Of a stretch of DNA of 64,000 nt, positions 24,735-34,716 are shown one piece after another (within the stretch, counting starts at the first letter, position 1; each line of letters starts with the position of its first letter). The position numbers and the translations under genes were made by a program. Below the pieces are notes generated by a model. That model worked only from the letters and a program-made list of their open reading frames with translations. It did not search any database and was not told the origin of the DNA. Source of the stretch: Blepharisma japonicum (taxonomy: Eukaryota; Ciliophora; Heterotrichea; Heterotrichida; Blepharismidae); contig CATKHK010000111.1 of NCBI GenBank assembly GCA_949751835.1, positions 62,001 through 126,000 of the forward strand. Reading direction: 5' to 3'.

Positions 24735-25730
24735 TTAGGTTCTTCTAATTCTTACCAAGAATTTTCTATCTGTTTTTCTTTCAGAATACTGCTTAATTGC
24801 ATCTTTAACTCCTTCAAGGCTAACCTCTCCATTAAACTCAGTTTTCAGTACATCTCCAACCAAATCTTGAAGCTTATTCTCAATTTCAGCTCTTTTCTCA
24901 GCAGGTAATCTGAAAAACCATTTTGCCCATAAGAGGCCACGAACTATTTTATCCCCAACATTAAGTGGAATCGAACTTTGTCCTGAAAGTACTCCGTAAA
25001 CATAAACGGTCCCTTCATCTACCAATAAATCTATCATATTTTGCGTTTCATTCCCAGCAATACAATCAAATCCAATTTTAGTCCCAAGCTGGTTTGTCAA
25101 TATTTTTGCTTCATCTTTTCAGCCATCTTTTGAAGTGTTAAAAACATGCTGAATTCCCATAGAAGACAAAATGTCAACTTGCTCTTGTCTTCTTACCAAA
25201 CAAATAGCAGTGATATTTAACAATTTACACCATTTTATTGCCATTTTCACCACTGTAGAAGCTGCAGCATTAAAAATGACTGAAGTGTGGTCGCCTTCTT
25301 TTAATTTCTCTATCATTAAAGCAACAGTGAATGGACTTATAATCAGCCCAGCGCCTTGTTCAAAAGTAACGGCATCTCTTAAAACAACGAGGGAATATGC
25401 TGAAGTTACCAAATATTCAGAAAATGCACCAAAGCCTCCTTGTAACGAAGCTAAGGCAGCAACTCGTTTTCCAATAAGAGACTGTGCGTAAGGGAGGGTT
25501 CCACTTTTGATTACTGTGCCACTTCCTTCAAATCCGAGAATTTTTGGAGCTGGAGGGTTTCCCAAATGCCCTAGAGCAAGCATTAAGTCGGTAACATTGA
25601 TAGGTGCACACTCCATTTGGACGATAACTTGATTTTCTTCTAGTTCAGGCAGTTGAACTTGGCCAACTGATATTGAGTCAAGGTTTCCAATCTCATTAAC
25701 GACTGCTGCAATTGTAGTCTGAGGATCCAT
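24735..25730 (-). CDS. Zinc-free medium-chain reductase, copy 3
   Basis: 331 residues from MDPQ, the start homologous to those of copies 1 and 2. The frame remains open upstream to 25832 and would add 34 residues with a hydrophobic stretch (LSLFFSTLIICYFIYF), but the same upstream DNA in copy 1 is non-coding, so this extension is doubted. MDR motifs: APINVTDLMLALGHLGNP, PKILGFEGSGTVIKSG, NAAASTVVKM, GTVYVYGVLSGQ. Compared with copies 1-2 it is shortened by a few residues after GVLSGQ. One TGA = Trp. Predicted NAD(P)H-dependent reductase. Confidence 0.84.
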
Positions 25731-26104
25731 TATATTATATCCAGTAAATTTATCAATAAAATATATAAAATAACAGATAATTAGTGTTGAAAAAAATAAT
25801 GATAAATAATTTTCTGATAGAAAGCTTGCCAATCGATTTCTGATTATTGAAAAATTTTATAGTCTAGCTCATATAATATCTTTTTTTGATAAGTATAATT
25901 TTAATATTAGTGAAAAATAGTTTAGTTTGAATTTGAATCTTAGACCCCATTTTGAATTATGATTATAATAGAATCTAAATCCACTTTTGACCCCTTTTTA
26001 TAAATTAAATTCTGCGATTTATTTCTAAGTATAAAATCCTGTTTTTTTCTGTATCACCTTAGTTGTGCCCGATATTATATACAGCTAAAACCAACAGCTT
26101 TAAA
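25731..26104. promoter_or_regulatory. Divergent intergenic region
   Basis: 374-bp AT-rich region between the start of MDR copy 3 (minus) and the Atg13-like gene (plus). Presumed promoters for both; no motif recognised. A same-frame extension of MDR copy 3 runs into it (to 25832) but is probably not translated. Confidence 0.35.
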
Positions 26105-27115
26105 ATGGAAAATAACTTTTCATCTCCTCCCCAAATCTTTATAGATTTAATTTGCAAGCTTATCAATTTCTTATGCTCAACTAAAGGCCAGCCATCTAAA
26201 TCACCAGCACAAGAAAACAAGTTTTTGAGGGTTTCCACATCAGATCACCAAACTGTCCGAGAAAAAGTCCTTTCAGCCCTAACTGCTACCAAAGTGCAAA
26301 AATTTGAATTTGGCCTTGAAATTATACAGAATACAGAAGGTTGTCATCCTTTTCTACTCGAAAAGTGGGTATTCATTCTGATGCAAAACCCCCGATATAT
26401 GAAAATATCCCAAACAGAGTTAGAACAAAAATGCTCTTCTGTCCTTCGTTCCTTGATTTCTGGAAGCCTATTATTGCCAGCAAACTGTCATAATAAATCA
26501 TCAATTTCTATTTCCTTCAAAAATTCCTCAGATGCCTTTTCCTCATGAGATTCAAATATTTCGCCTTCAGAAATTTTGCGTTTTCCCAATCACCCTATTA
26601 AGCTAGAATCCAAAAATCATAAGCTTTTTATTTTTTCTGAGTATATTGCGAAGGATATGCAGCCAAAAATTATTACTCAACACCCACACCACAGGCCTAG
26701 GCTTTCATCTATTTTTATTGGAGAGAAAGATATTTCACCAAACTCTTCAATAAGCACTGATATTTCACCACCGAGAGAAAGAATGTGCAAAAGAACTAAA
26801 ACGGCTGTGATATCCTTGATCATGTCAACAAGTTTTGAGGAAGATGAAACTGGATTTAGGCCGTTAAAAAATAATTGTTCAGGAATTTTCATGGGTGACG
26901 AGATAGAAGATGAAGAGTTTGAGGACGACAGCTTTGAGTTCAGAGAGATTGATGAAGGCGAAAGCACAAATTCTGAAGACTCACATGTTTTTGAGTATTG
27001 TAAAAAATGTAATAAAATGAGAGACTCCAAGCTCTATGGTGGAGATGAAGATTTTCTTCAAGAAACTCTTAAGCTTGTTAGCTACTGGAAATCAGCCAGA
27101 AAAACAAGCCTTTAA
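26105..27115 (+). CDS. Possible Atg13-like autophagy factor
   Basis: 336 residues, no intron, one TGA = Trp at 26546. The N-terminal ~150 residues recall the HORMA domain of Atg13: a helical start (FIDLICKLINFL), then a strand FEFGLEIIQN, the marker LLEKWVFIL and a helix CSSVLRSLISGSLLLPAN, which resembles the family's 'LERW ... LLRSLY.. RLLPAY' pattern. The second half is Ser-rich, then acidic, as expected for a disordered regulatory tail. Atg13 recruits the Atg1/ULK kinase at the start of autophagy. The match is by eye and weak; otherwise the gene is an unknown with a charged C-terminus. The start MENNFSS is the first ATG in frame. Confidence 0.55.
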
Positions 27116-27191
27116 CCCTATAATTTCTAATTAACCCATAAAATTTGCCTCCGTCATCCAAAATTAAAATCCATTATAAATATCTGACAAA

Positions 27192-27803
27192 ATGACTGAT
27201 TACGACCTTTTTAACATTCATGACCTAGACCCGATTCCTGACTACTTCTCATTTCCAGACCCAATTGACTCCTTTCAAGACCTCCCTAAAAAACGCCCCA
27301 TTGACCAACTAGACGAATCCAGTTTCCTCCCAGGAACCCTCGAATACAAAAAAGCTCGTAAAAAAAGGCAAAATCGAGAAAGTGCTTCTCGAAGCCGAGC
27401 AAGGAAAAAGGTAGAACTGACAAGCTTGGACACAAACCTTTCGCAGCTTACAGAAATCAACCAAAAGTTAACCTTAGAAAATGCAGCTTTAAAAGCTGAA
27501 AATGACATGCTCAAAAAAGAACTGGAATTTTACAAAGGCTTCGTAAAGAATGATGAGCCGAAAATGAAAGGGAATAAAGCAAGCTCAGGGTGGCTAGCTG
27601 TCAGTGTGGTTTTATCGATGATATGTATGGTGTTGGTTACACATGAGGAAGGAGGGCAGGCTGTTAATATGGGTGGAAGAAATTTGAAATCTATGAAGCA
27701 GAATAAGTTTTTAAATAACGAAGACAACAATTACTCGATGGTAATGGTGGTTGTACTGGGGTTGGCGGCTGCAGCTTGTGCGTGGAAATATTTCCATAAG
27801 TAA
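27192..27803 (+). CDS. Membrane-anchored bZIP transcription factor
   Basis: 203 residues, no intron. A basic region KKARKKRQNRESASRSRARKK contains the DNA-contact signature NxxxSxSRxR typical of CREB/ATF/plant bZIPs; a leucine zipper with heptad leucines follows (LTSLDTNLSQLTEINQKL... to about residue 115). Unusually, two hydrophobic segments come next: GWLAVSVVLSMICMVLV and MVMVVVLGLAAAACAW, ending KYFHK. Membrane-bound bZIPs (ATF6, CREB3, plant bZIP17/28/60) sit in the ER and are released by proteolysis or splicing during stress, so a similar dormant form is inferred. The acidic N-terminus (first 45 residues, Asp/Phe/Pro-rich) is a likely activation domain. Confidence 0.85.
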   Translation: MTDYDLFNIHDLDPIPDYFSFPDPIDSFQDLPKKRPIDQLDESSFLPGTLEYKKARKKRQNRESASRSRARKKVELTSLDTNLSQLTEINQKLTLENAALKAENDMLKKELEFYKGFVKNDEPKMKGNKASSGWLAVSVVLSMICMVLVTHEEGGQAVNMGGRNLKSMKQNKFLNNEDNNYSMVMVVVLGLAAAACAWKYFHK

Positions 27804-28157
27804 TTTAATTGTACTTAAAATAACAAATTATCAAAATTTCTTGCTTTTTAGATTTTCATGTAACAGTTTAAGCAAATAAGAAAATATTATTTATATATTT
27901 CTTTATTTTCCAATAGCATTTATTAAACATGGATTTTGAAGTTCATAGAAATTCATAAGATCTATAACTCTAATTCAGCTGAATATAACCTGCCCAATAA
28001 TGCTGAGCCAAAAAAATAATACTAATTTATAAATGCTTATTTCTCTATTTCCCTATAAGTGTCCTCAACCTTTGCAAAAAGCCATATCTCAAAATATTTT
28101 TTATTCGCTATCCAATTAAGCTAATAAAATTGATTATAATTATTTAGTACAGCTCTT
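27804..28157. other. Convergent spacer, 354 bp
   Basis: AT-rich DNA between the bZIP 3' end and the 3' end of the next minus-strand gene. Nothing recognised. Confidence 0.4.
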
Positions 28158-28652
28158 CTAATTCTCGACTATTCTAATTCCCATACTATTTCCTGAATGT
28201 GAATATTTTTCATAAAGACTGTCAAACGGTTTCTCGAATGTATTTTCTTGATTAAAGCAGCTTAATTCCTCTATAAACGAAGAATCTAAGTTTTTCATTG
28301 CTTTTGTGAGCTCAATCTGCAGCAATCGCTGTTGCAATGATAAGAGCCCAGATCTTGCCAAAATACTTCTTGTGTTCAAATAGTCTAATTTATTAAGTCC
28401 ATCGTCACAAGAATTTCTTATAGGGTTATTTGACCAATTTCTAGGCTTCGGTTTAGCTTCCACGCTGGTGTTAACTTGAGCTTTAACTTTTGCATTCTTC
28501 TCCATTGCGTTTCGATTATAATTTGCAGCTTTCGTCGAAATTACGTAAATTTTGGCGAAGTCGTATTTGTGATTAGGGCTCGCTCTTTTGCTTTTTGATG
28601 TGCGGGCTACCGGCAAATAAGGAGATTTTAGTTTTCCAAGACTCTGAGACAT
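28158..28652 (-). CDS. Unknown basic protein, 164 residues
   Basis: Uninterrupted 164-residue frame from ATG (MSQSLGKLKSPYLPVARTSK) to TAG. The first half is basic and Ser/Pro-rich, probably disordered; residues ~90-135 form a predicted amphipathic helix (LNTRSILARSGLLSLQQRLLQ). No family recognised. Codon choice and the length of the frame argue that it is real. It lies head-to-tail with the phosphatase gene. Confidence 0.65.
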   Translation of the reverse strand: MSQSLGKLKSPYLPVARTSKSKRASPNHKYDFAKIYVISTKAANYNRNAMEKNAKVKAQVNTSVEAKPKPRNWSNNPIRNSCDDGLNKLDYLNTRSILARSGLLSLQQRLLQIELTKAMKNLDSSFIEELSCFNQENTFEKPFDSLYEKYSHSGNSMGIRIVEN

Positions 28653-28917
28653 GATTTATTATAGATATGTAAGGCACAGAAAATGGAATTATTTTTTGAT
28701 TCAAAAGATAGTTGATTATAATAGTAAAAAAATAGTGATTATACTAGATTTTTCTTTATATTTAATAGGTGAATAAGTGATTTTGTGAATTATTTTCTCT
28801 GAAAAGTCCTTTTTATTTATAGACGTGAAACAGTTCAGTAAAACAAAATGTCAAAAATCATTATACCCAATCTGCCTCATATATCTTGATCCACAAGAAA
28901 ATGCATAATAAACTCTA

Positions 28918-30300
28918 TTACTTATTTTTTATTATAAAAAACTCATCTATTTTCCTAGGCTTTGCACTTTCCACAAAATCTGGCGGATCACTTAAAGTTT
29001 TCCCAATTCCATACTGAGTCCATTGCAAGTGAGTTGCATTGTGTATTATCAATTTCCCATATCCTAAGCATTCATCTATTGCTACGCTCCACACCATTGG
29101 CTCTAGACTAGGGTGTGACGGATCATCTTCTCTATCAAAACTTCCTCCAACCCCATTAACAATATATATAGGAGCTGACGGGTTTTCATAAATATTTGTC
29201 GCATACTGCATGGTTTCATTTTTATAAATAGGCATCGTTCTTTCATATAAATGCACATCTCCTGCTACATATAGATCTACGTGATATTTTATTAGTAAAT
29301 CTTCTAGGTATTTTGATAAGACGTGGCAATATTGTGTACAAGCTGACGTGCAAACTCTACAGTCAGGATTAGGGCTACAATAAATAGGTCTATGGCTTAT
29401 TATAATAGTCCATCTCTGTGTGTTATTTTCTAAGTCGCTTTTTATAAAGTCCATTTGGTCGTCAAGCATTTTTTGGGTGTGAAATCTCCCTACAAAGCTT
29501 TCTGAGTCAATCATGAGAAAATGAGCCTGGCCTAAATTAAAGCTATAATAAAGACCTTCTCCTATAGGTTTAAATAGCGCCTTATAATGGGTAAAATTTG
29601 TATAGCTCTCATGGTTTCCAGGGACTGTCATATAAGGAAACCTTGAAGCGAAATACTCAATTGACTGCATATAATGGTCAGCCATAAGCCCATTGTAAGA
29701 TCACAAGTCATAGCTTATATCTCCAGAATGCAGCAGCAAATCATACCAGTCTAATGATTTCGATTCCTGCAAGAGATGGGACAAAATATTAGCTCGCTTT
29801 GTTTTTGAGTAATTATCAGCAGGGTCTGGGTATGAATTTGTCTGAAAATCTCCAAAAGAAATGGCAGTAACTTTGCTGGCTTTATCTGGAGGGCCTTTAA
29901 ACATAAATTTTGCAGAATATGTGAGTGTTTCTTGATAAATACAGATAACTTGATAGCTATAGCGATTGCCAGGGATTAAGTCATTTATTATCGCTGTATA
30001 AAAAAATCGTTTATAATACTTCCCTGTGTTTCCAAAATATTCTAAAGGACTTTTCATGGTGAAGTTTACCTTAATTCCTTCAATGTCAACTCAGCAGTTT
30101 TCTGGGTCATCTTTCATGACTCACATAATATTCATTGAATTTTCAGTGCTCCCAAGGGCTATATGGACTTGCTCAATTTTTTTGGTACGAGAGAGAAGGT
30201 TGAAATTAATCTTGGGAGCATCAGTGTAGTATATAATGAAGATGATATTCACAAAAAATAATGCAATAAACCCAATTAATAAGGCAAATTTTCGATCCAT
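28918..30300 (-). CDS. Membrane-anchored purple acid phosphatase
   Basis: 460 residues, no intron; TGA = Trp at several sites. An N-terminal signal anchor (FALLIGFIALFFVNIIFIIYY) is followed by a fibronectin-III-like domain and a metallophosphoesterase domain with motifs in order: SFGDFQ (GDxx), HSGDISYDL (GDxxY), PGNHE, IISHRP and VAGDVHLYER. This set defines purple acid phosphatases (tartrate-resistant, Fe/Zn or Fe/Mn). The last motif is GHVHxYER in most members; here the first His is Asp, which might still bind metal. Several Cys in CSPNPDCRVCTSACTQYC would form disulfides outside the cell or in the lumen. Predicted to hydrolyse phosphate esters in endomembrane or extracellular space. Confidence 0.9.
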
Positions 30301-30346
30301 CTTCTTATTTATCTAACTGTTTCTAATAAAAATTTATTCCGAGCAG

Positions 30347-31318
30347 ATGAAAAATAGAGAAAAGCTCCTAAGAACAAATCTTAAGATCCCTCAAACCCTG
30401 TCGCCAAACCTTGAAAACATATCTTTTGATAACTCGCCCCAAGTAACTATCAATATATCTCTTATTGAAGAAGAAAGTTTTTCAGACACAAAACAAAGCA
30501 CTCCAATCAATAATAATTCATCCACTCCAAAATTTAATTATTCAAGGCGGAATACGGATTTTCGATACTGGCACCCTCCTGGCTCACGCTCAAAAGAGTC
30601 TTCAAAGCCATCCACGCCAATAATTCCTATAAAATGTCAAGACTGTATGAAAGCTTCCTGTATATGTGGAGAATACCGATTTCACAGGACCGTCAAAAGT
30701 TCCAGTGGACTAACAGCAAATCATTTCAAATTAGAATTGATGCAAAGCGAAAAAAGTTTTAAATGCAAAGCGCCTGGGTCTATAATGAAGCCTGCTTTGC
30801 AAAAGACACTGCTTTATACTTCATATAATACTATGAAAAAAACACCTAAAAATGTGCTGTACGATTTAAGGATTCCTAATAAGATTTCAATAGAAGACGC
30901 ATTTAAAGATACAAAGCCACTGATTATGCCATGGAAACCCTTTTTAAAAAAATCTTTAGGACTAGTGGTTGATAAAAAATCGAAAAATTCCCCGAGCCTG
31001 AAAGAAAAAATAGTGAATTTGGGTATGAAATATTTATCATCGAAAAAATACGCAAGTGAAAGCACTAAAATGGTGAATATTTTATTTTCACTTATAAAGA
31101 CAGGAGATCGATATAAAGATATATCGAAAAATAGGAAGTTTACCGAGAAAATAAATGATATTGCTGAGTTTTTGGTAAAACATGAAAAAGCACTGAATAT
31201 TGAGAGAAATTTGTTTGGAGTGAATGGTAAGGATATTGATGAAGAGAAAGTGAATAAGCTTTTGATTTTCAGATTTCATAGGTTTGCGCTGTCTTTAAGC
31301 CAGGAATTAATAATGTAA
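30347..31318 (+). CDS. Unknown protein with Cys cluster
   Basis: 323 residues, uninterrupted. Residues 1-95 are polar and Ser/Thr/Pro-rich; a compact cysteine motif (C97, C100, C105, C107: CQDCMKASCICG) could bind one zinc. The C-terminal ~140 residues are basic and helical (SPSLKEKIVNLGMKYLSSKKY, FTEKINDIAEFLVKHEKAL). No known domain recognised. It is divergent from the phosphatase gene, with starts 46 bp apart. Confidence 0.7.
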   Translation: MKNREKLLRTNLKIPQTLSPNLENISFDNSPQVTINISLIEEESFSDTKQSTPINNNSSTPKFNYSRRNTDFRYWHPPGSRSKESSKPSTPIIPIKCQDCMKASCICGEYRFHRTVKSSSGLTANHFKLELMQSEKSFKCKAPGSIMKPALQKTLLYTSYNTMKKTPKNVLYDLRIPNKISIEDAFKDTKPLIMPWKPFLKKSLGLVVDKKSKNSPSLKEKIVNLGMKYLSSKKYASESTKMVNILFSLIKTGDRYKDISKNRKFTEKINDIAEFLVKHEKALNIERNLFGVNGKDIDEEKVNKLLIFRFHRFALSLSQELIM

Positions 31319-31558
31319 TTAAATTTCTTTAAAGTTTTTATCATAGTTATGCAGTAGGTCCTGGCTAACACCAATGATAATCAAAATATAATCTTTAACT
31401 AGATAAAGATAAAACACGAACTTGCTGGGCTACTAATAGCCCGATCGTATATTCGGTTTTAGCTGAGCAAAAATGGTAATAAATTCTGGCATTATTCAAT
31501 GATTCATTATGATTCTTAAAGATAAGATATAAATTTTAAATTTTATAGGCATAAAAGA

Positions 31559-32392
31559 TTAAGATCTAGGATGCTGATTTTTAGTTGTGCTTTTGCATGC
31601 AAAAAAAGTCAAACTAGACACTACTGTTATCAAAATCAACCCAGGAATTGACAATATAACATTAAGTAGCGAGTTTTTATCATACTCTATTACATTCTGC
31701 TCAACAGCTTCATAATCATATTGATCAAACTCCTCTTTTCTCTCAGTCTTAATAGGCTTTTTTCTACTTAACTCCTTCAGCTCCTGTATTTTCTTTATCC
31801 TCTCAGCTTGCACATAATAGTCTGTATCCGTTAACTCCCCTTTAACCAACACAATAGCATTGATTTTTGGGTTATCTTTCTCCCCCTTTACAAACTCCAC
31901 CTTTATTTTTCCATTTTGTACTGAATTTTTGGATTCTTTTCCATTTATTAATATTTTTTCTCCGTCATATTTAAATTTAACAAATTCGTCATAAGCTGCA
32001 TTTTTCCCAACCTTGGCATATATGTCTAAATCTTTCACAACAAAAGTATCCCCAATTTTGACGAAAAATGTTTTTTGGCCTTCGCTATTAAAATAAATTT
32101 CTGAAAATTTGAGTATTAAAACGTAATTTCCTGGCTCTTCAATTGGGATTGAGTAACTGAAGTCTTGAGTGTCATATCTTTCTGTTTGATAAAGCTCTGG
32201 AGATTTTGTCATTTTTACCTTTAATTCAGGCCCAGCGTCATTTGAGACTCCAGATGAATAGCCTGTGTCTTTTTGATAGGTAATGCCATCAGAGGATACT
32301 ATTTGGCCTCCACCGCAGTTTACGGCATATTTCACTCGAGTTGGGTCAAGAGCAAAAACAAATGGAATTAATAAGCAAAAGATACCGACCAT
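31559..32392 (-). CDS. Malectin-like ER lectin
   Basis: 277 residues, type I membrane protein: signal peptide (IFCLLIPFVFA), malectin domain (about 18-185: YAVNCGGG, YQTERYDTQDFSYSIPI, GNYVLILKFSEIYFNSEGQKTFFVKIGD), a Glu/Lys-rich linker and one C-terminal span (VILSIPGLILITVVSSLTFF). The NCGG start and the LKFxEIYF strand are diagnostic. Animal malectin binds diglucosylated high-mannose N-glycans in the ER and partners with ribophorin I to retain misfolded glycoproteins. Overall length is close to human malectin (292). No intron. Confidence 0.92.
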   Translation of the reverse strand: MVGIFCLLIPFVFALDPTRVKYAVNCGGGQIVSSDGITYQKDTGYSSGVSNDAGPELKVKMTKSPELYQTERYDTQDFSYSIPIEEPGNYVLILKFSEIYFNSEGQKTFFVKIGDTFVVKDLDIYAKVGKNAAYDEFVKFKYDGEKILINGKESKNSVQNGKIKVEFVKGEKDNPKINAIVLVKGELTDTDYYVQAERIKKIQELKELSRKKPIKTERKEEFDQYDYEAVEQNVIEYDKNSLLNVILSIPGLILITVVSSLTFFACKSTTKNQHPRS

Positions 32393-32884
32393 ATTTCAAA
32401 AATTATAAGAGAAGAATGGCCTAGCTTTTTTATAAATTAATGAAGTAATTGTTCAGAGGCAGAATAGAAGATATTAATCATAAACCGAATATTTACTATA
32501 CTCCAAAAGTGCTGTAGATGACTGAATTTATCAGTCCATAAAACTAATATAAAAAGCACGTTTCAAAAAGCGATATATTTATATTATACAACTACAACAG
32601 ATTTTTTATATTAAACAAAATATAAATTGAGGCATAAGCATCTTCTCTATTTATTCCTAGGGAAGTGATTTAAATTCTATTAGTATAGCTTTCATCTTTC
32701 AATTTATATCATATTGGTTATCAATTTTACCATAGATATTAATAAAGCTGTGCATTTTTAATTTTCTTTTTAAATAATAAGTCTATTTTATTGTCAAACT
32801 AAATTTTAATATCATCTTGTATGCAATTGACTAGACATTTAAGTGTCCATTTTAAAAATATTTTTGTTTTGCTAATATTTATAC
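32393..32884. promoter_or_regulatory. Divergent intergenic region, 492 bp
   Basis: Long (for this genome) AT-rich region between two divergent starts (malectin, minus; zinc-finger protein, plus). Presumed to contain both promoters. No element recognised. Confidence 0.35.
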
Positions 32885-33727
32885 ATGGTGACTGCCTTTC
32901 AAAGCCGAAAAATTACTAATTCACTTTCAAGCTCCAATGATGTATCATTGGAGAAATCATGCCACTTCTGTTCCAAGCCTCTTGAAAAATCCAAAGCCAA
33001 AATCTGTACTTCTTGCTCAAAACCAACATGTAAATATCATTCAAGAATAAACAGAAGCGGCCTAATTGTGTGCTATAATTGTATGTATGAAGAAATAAAA
33101 ACAAATTTAATTATAGAGAAAAATAAACAAATTGCCATATATAACACAGAGCTAGTAGACATTGCAAAACAAAGGAAAGAGCTTAAACATGACATCAAAG
33201 AAAAAACGTCCAAAATCCTAAAGATAGAAAAACAGCTGCAAAATATAGAAAAACCATTTGAAAGCAAATGCGAAAATATTAATAGAAGGATTGAGTCAGA
33301 AATTAAGTATAATGAGTCAATTCAAAATGAAATCACACAACTAGAAACAGTTTTCCGTGACGCCGAACGGACGAAGAGTGCTATGAAAAATAAGCTGCTC
33401 GAAGCAGAAGGAGAAATTGAAATCATTAATAAAAACAGGATGAATCTAGAATGTGGAAAAGATATGCTGCTTAGTAGACTGAATGTCTTGATGGCTGAAA
33501 CAAAAGAATTAGTCCCATATATCAAATTGAGAGAATTTCTGTGTGGGAAATGCAAAAGATCAATAAAAAGAAGATTCTCAGAATATATTATTGGTAGCAT
33601 AGGGCAAGATCAAAGTAAAAGCATTTTTGAAAGCGTCATAAATTATCAGAAAAGCGTATTAGTAGGACATAACTCGAGAAAGATAAAAGATGAGCCTTCA
33701 GAGTCTTGCAACTGTGGTATCATGTAA
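32885..33727 (+). CDS. Zinc-finger coiled-coil protein with CaaX-like end
   Basis: 280 residues, no intron. An N-terminal treble-clef-like finger, about residues 26-67, has the order CHFC, CTSC, CKYH and CYNC, as in FYVE/FYVE-related fingers although the lipid-binding RRHH patch is absent. A long coiled coil covers ~75-215. A second Cys pair (CGKC) follows. The last four residues CGIM, preceded by another Cys (CNCGIM), fit a CaaX box with X = Met, favouring farnesylation; the neighbouring Cys could be palmitoylated. This suggests a membrane-tethered adaptor. Family not identified. Confidence 0.72.
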   Translation: MVTAFQSRKITNSLSSSNDVSLEKSCHFCSKPLEKSKAKICTSCSKPTCKYHSRINRSGLIVCYNCMYEEIKTNLIIEKNKQIAIYNTELVDIAKQRKELKHDIKEKTSKILKIEKQLQNIEKPFESKCENINRRIESEIKYNESIQNEITQLETVFRDAERTKSAMKNKLLEAEGEIEIINKNRMNLECGKDMLLSRLNVLMAETKELVPYIKLREFLCGKCKRSIKRRFSEYIIGSIGQDQSKSIFESVINYQKSVLVGHNSRKIKDEPSESCNCGIM

Positions 33728-33813
33728 ATTTAGCCATTGCTCATAATTTTTCTAGTAAGAAGCCATATAATTTTAATTAATATGGAATTGAATTATAAGT
33801 TAATTTACTTTAA

Positions 33814-34644
33814 ATGGATAATTCTCATTCTACTCAGAGCTTAATTAGTGCTCCTTCTAAGTGAAGTTGGTCATATGGAGTCAATGAAGACGCTGGCCCA
33901 GGAAGTCACAATATACCAAGCACTATTGGATCGCAGTCTTACAGATATAAAAATTCCCCACTCCCAACAATTCCAAAAGCGGAAAAAGGTAGCAAAGTCT
34001 ATTATTCTCAATCCCTTAGCAAAGAGTTTTATGGAGCCCATTCACCTCCTCTCAATACTTATAGCCCAAATGTATCACTAACAGAAAAAGGCGAAGTTTC
34101 AGTTAAATTTGGCTCAGGGAAGCAAAGGGATTTGCAGTTTATTGACTCTTATAGAGACAGATCTCCTGGGCCAATCTATAGATATAAAACCTCTATAAAC
34201 CAAGATATCCACATTGGCAGCACTTTACCAAGAGCTCCAAGAGATATTACACCCTCTGCAACTCCAGCTCCAAATGCTTATTCTCCGGTACTAAGATCTC
34301 ACGATTCTTATGCTACTATAAAAGGAGCATATTCACCAGATAAGGTGTACGCCAGAAATTACGAAAGATACTTAAAAGGACGGGTAAGTCCTGGACCGAA
34401 ATATAACGTAGGTGATACCAAAATATTGAAAAATACCTATATGTCAAAAGTAGGCAGAGAAACTTATGAAAGTAACCAATATTTAGTAAAACGCGAATTG
34501 CCAGGTCCCGGAACTTATTTTGCTGAATCTGGCCTGCACAACAAGTCAAAATCAGTCTCTTTCGGAACAGGGACTCGGAGTGTCGACGTACGAAACTGTA
34601 ATTTTTACACAGATGGGAGGTCTGACGAGATGTACCGATTTTAG
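33814..34644 (+). CDS. ODF3/SHIPPO-like axonemal protein
   Basis: 276 residues once the TGA at 33862 is read as Trp; an overlapping frame at 33848 is false. The protein carries spaced Pro-Gly-Pro-type repeats: EDAGPGSHNIPS, DRSPGPIYRYK, ATPAPNAYSP, RVSPGPKYNVGD and RELPGPGTYFAES, the STPGPxxY signature of SHIPPO/ODF3-family proteins (sperm-tail PG-rich repeat). Such proteins lie inside or on axonemal microtubule doublets and other stable microtubules. Its gene precedes the axonemal dynein intermediate chain by only 72 bp on the same strand. No intron. Confidence 0.85.
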
Positions 34645-34716
34645 CTGTTAAATTAATAAAAAAATCAATTAATCTTCATCAATTTTAATAAGCTCATATT
34701 TATTAAAGTAACTGAA

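Larger units (their letters stand above)
22060..25730 (-). repeat. Tandem triplication of MDR reductase genes
   Basis: Three paralogous genes in the same orientation (22060-23067, 23465-24475, 24735-25730) with spacers of 397 and 259 bp. They align over their whole length with the same start motif and the same C-terminal order, showing unequal-crossing-over style expansion. Copies 1 and 3 also share similar sequence just upstream of the ATG (TTTATTGATAAAT followed by a TGGAT...ATAAT stretch). Confidence 0.85.

Noticed and set aside
25731-25832. 34-residue hydrophobic N-terminal extension of MDR copy 3
   Set aside because: Paralogues start at the equivalent MEPQ/MDPQ; the matching DNA in copy 1 carries an in-frame TAA.
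33848-34081. 77-codon plus-strand ORF
   Set aside because: It overlaps in another frame the ODF3-like gene, whose own frame (33814-34644, TGA = Trp) has PG-rich repeats.
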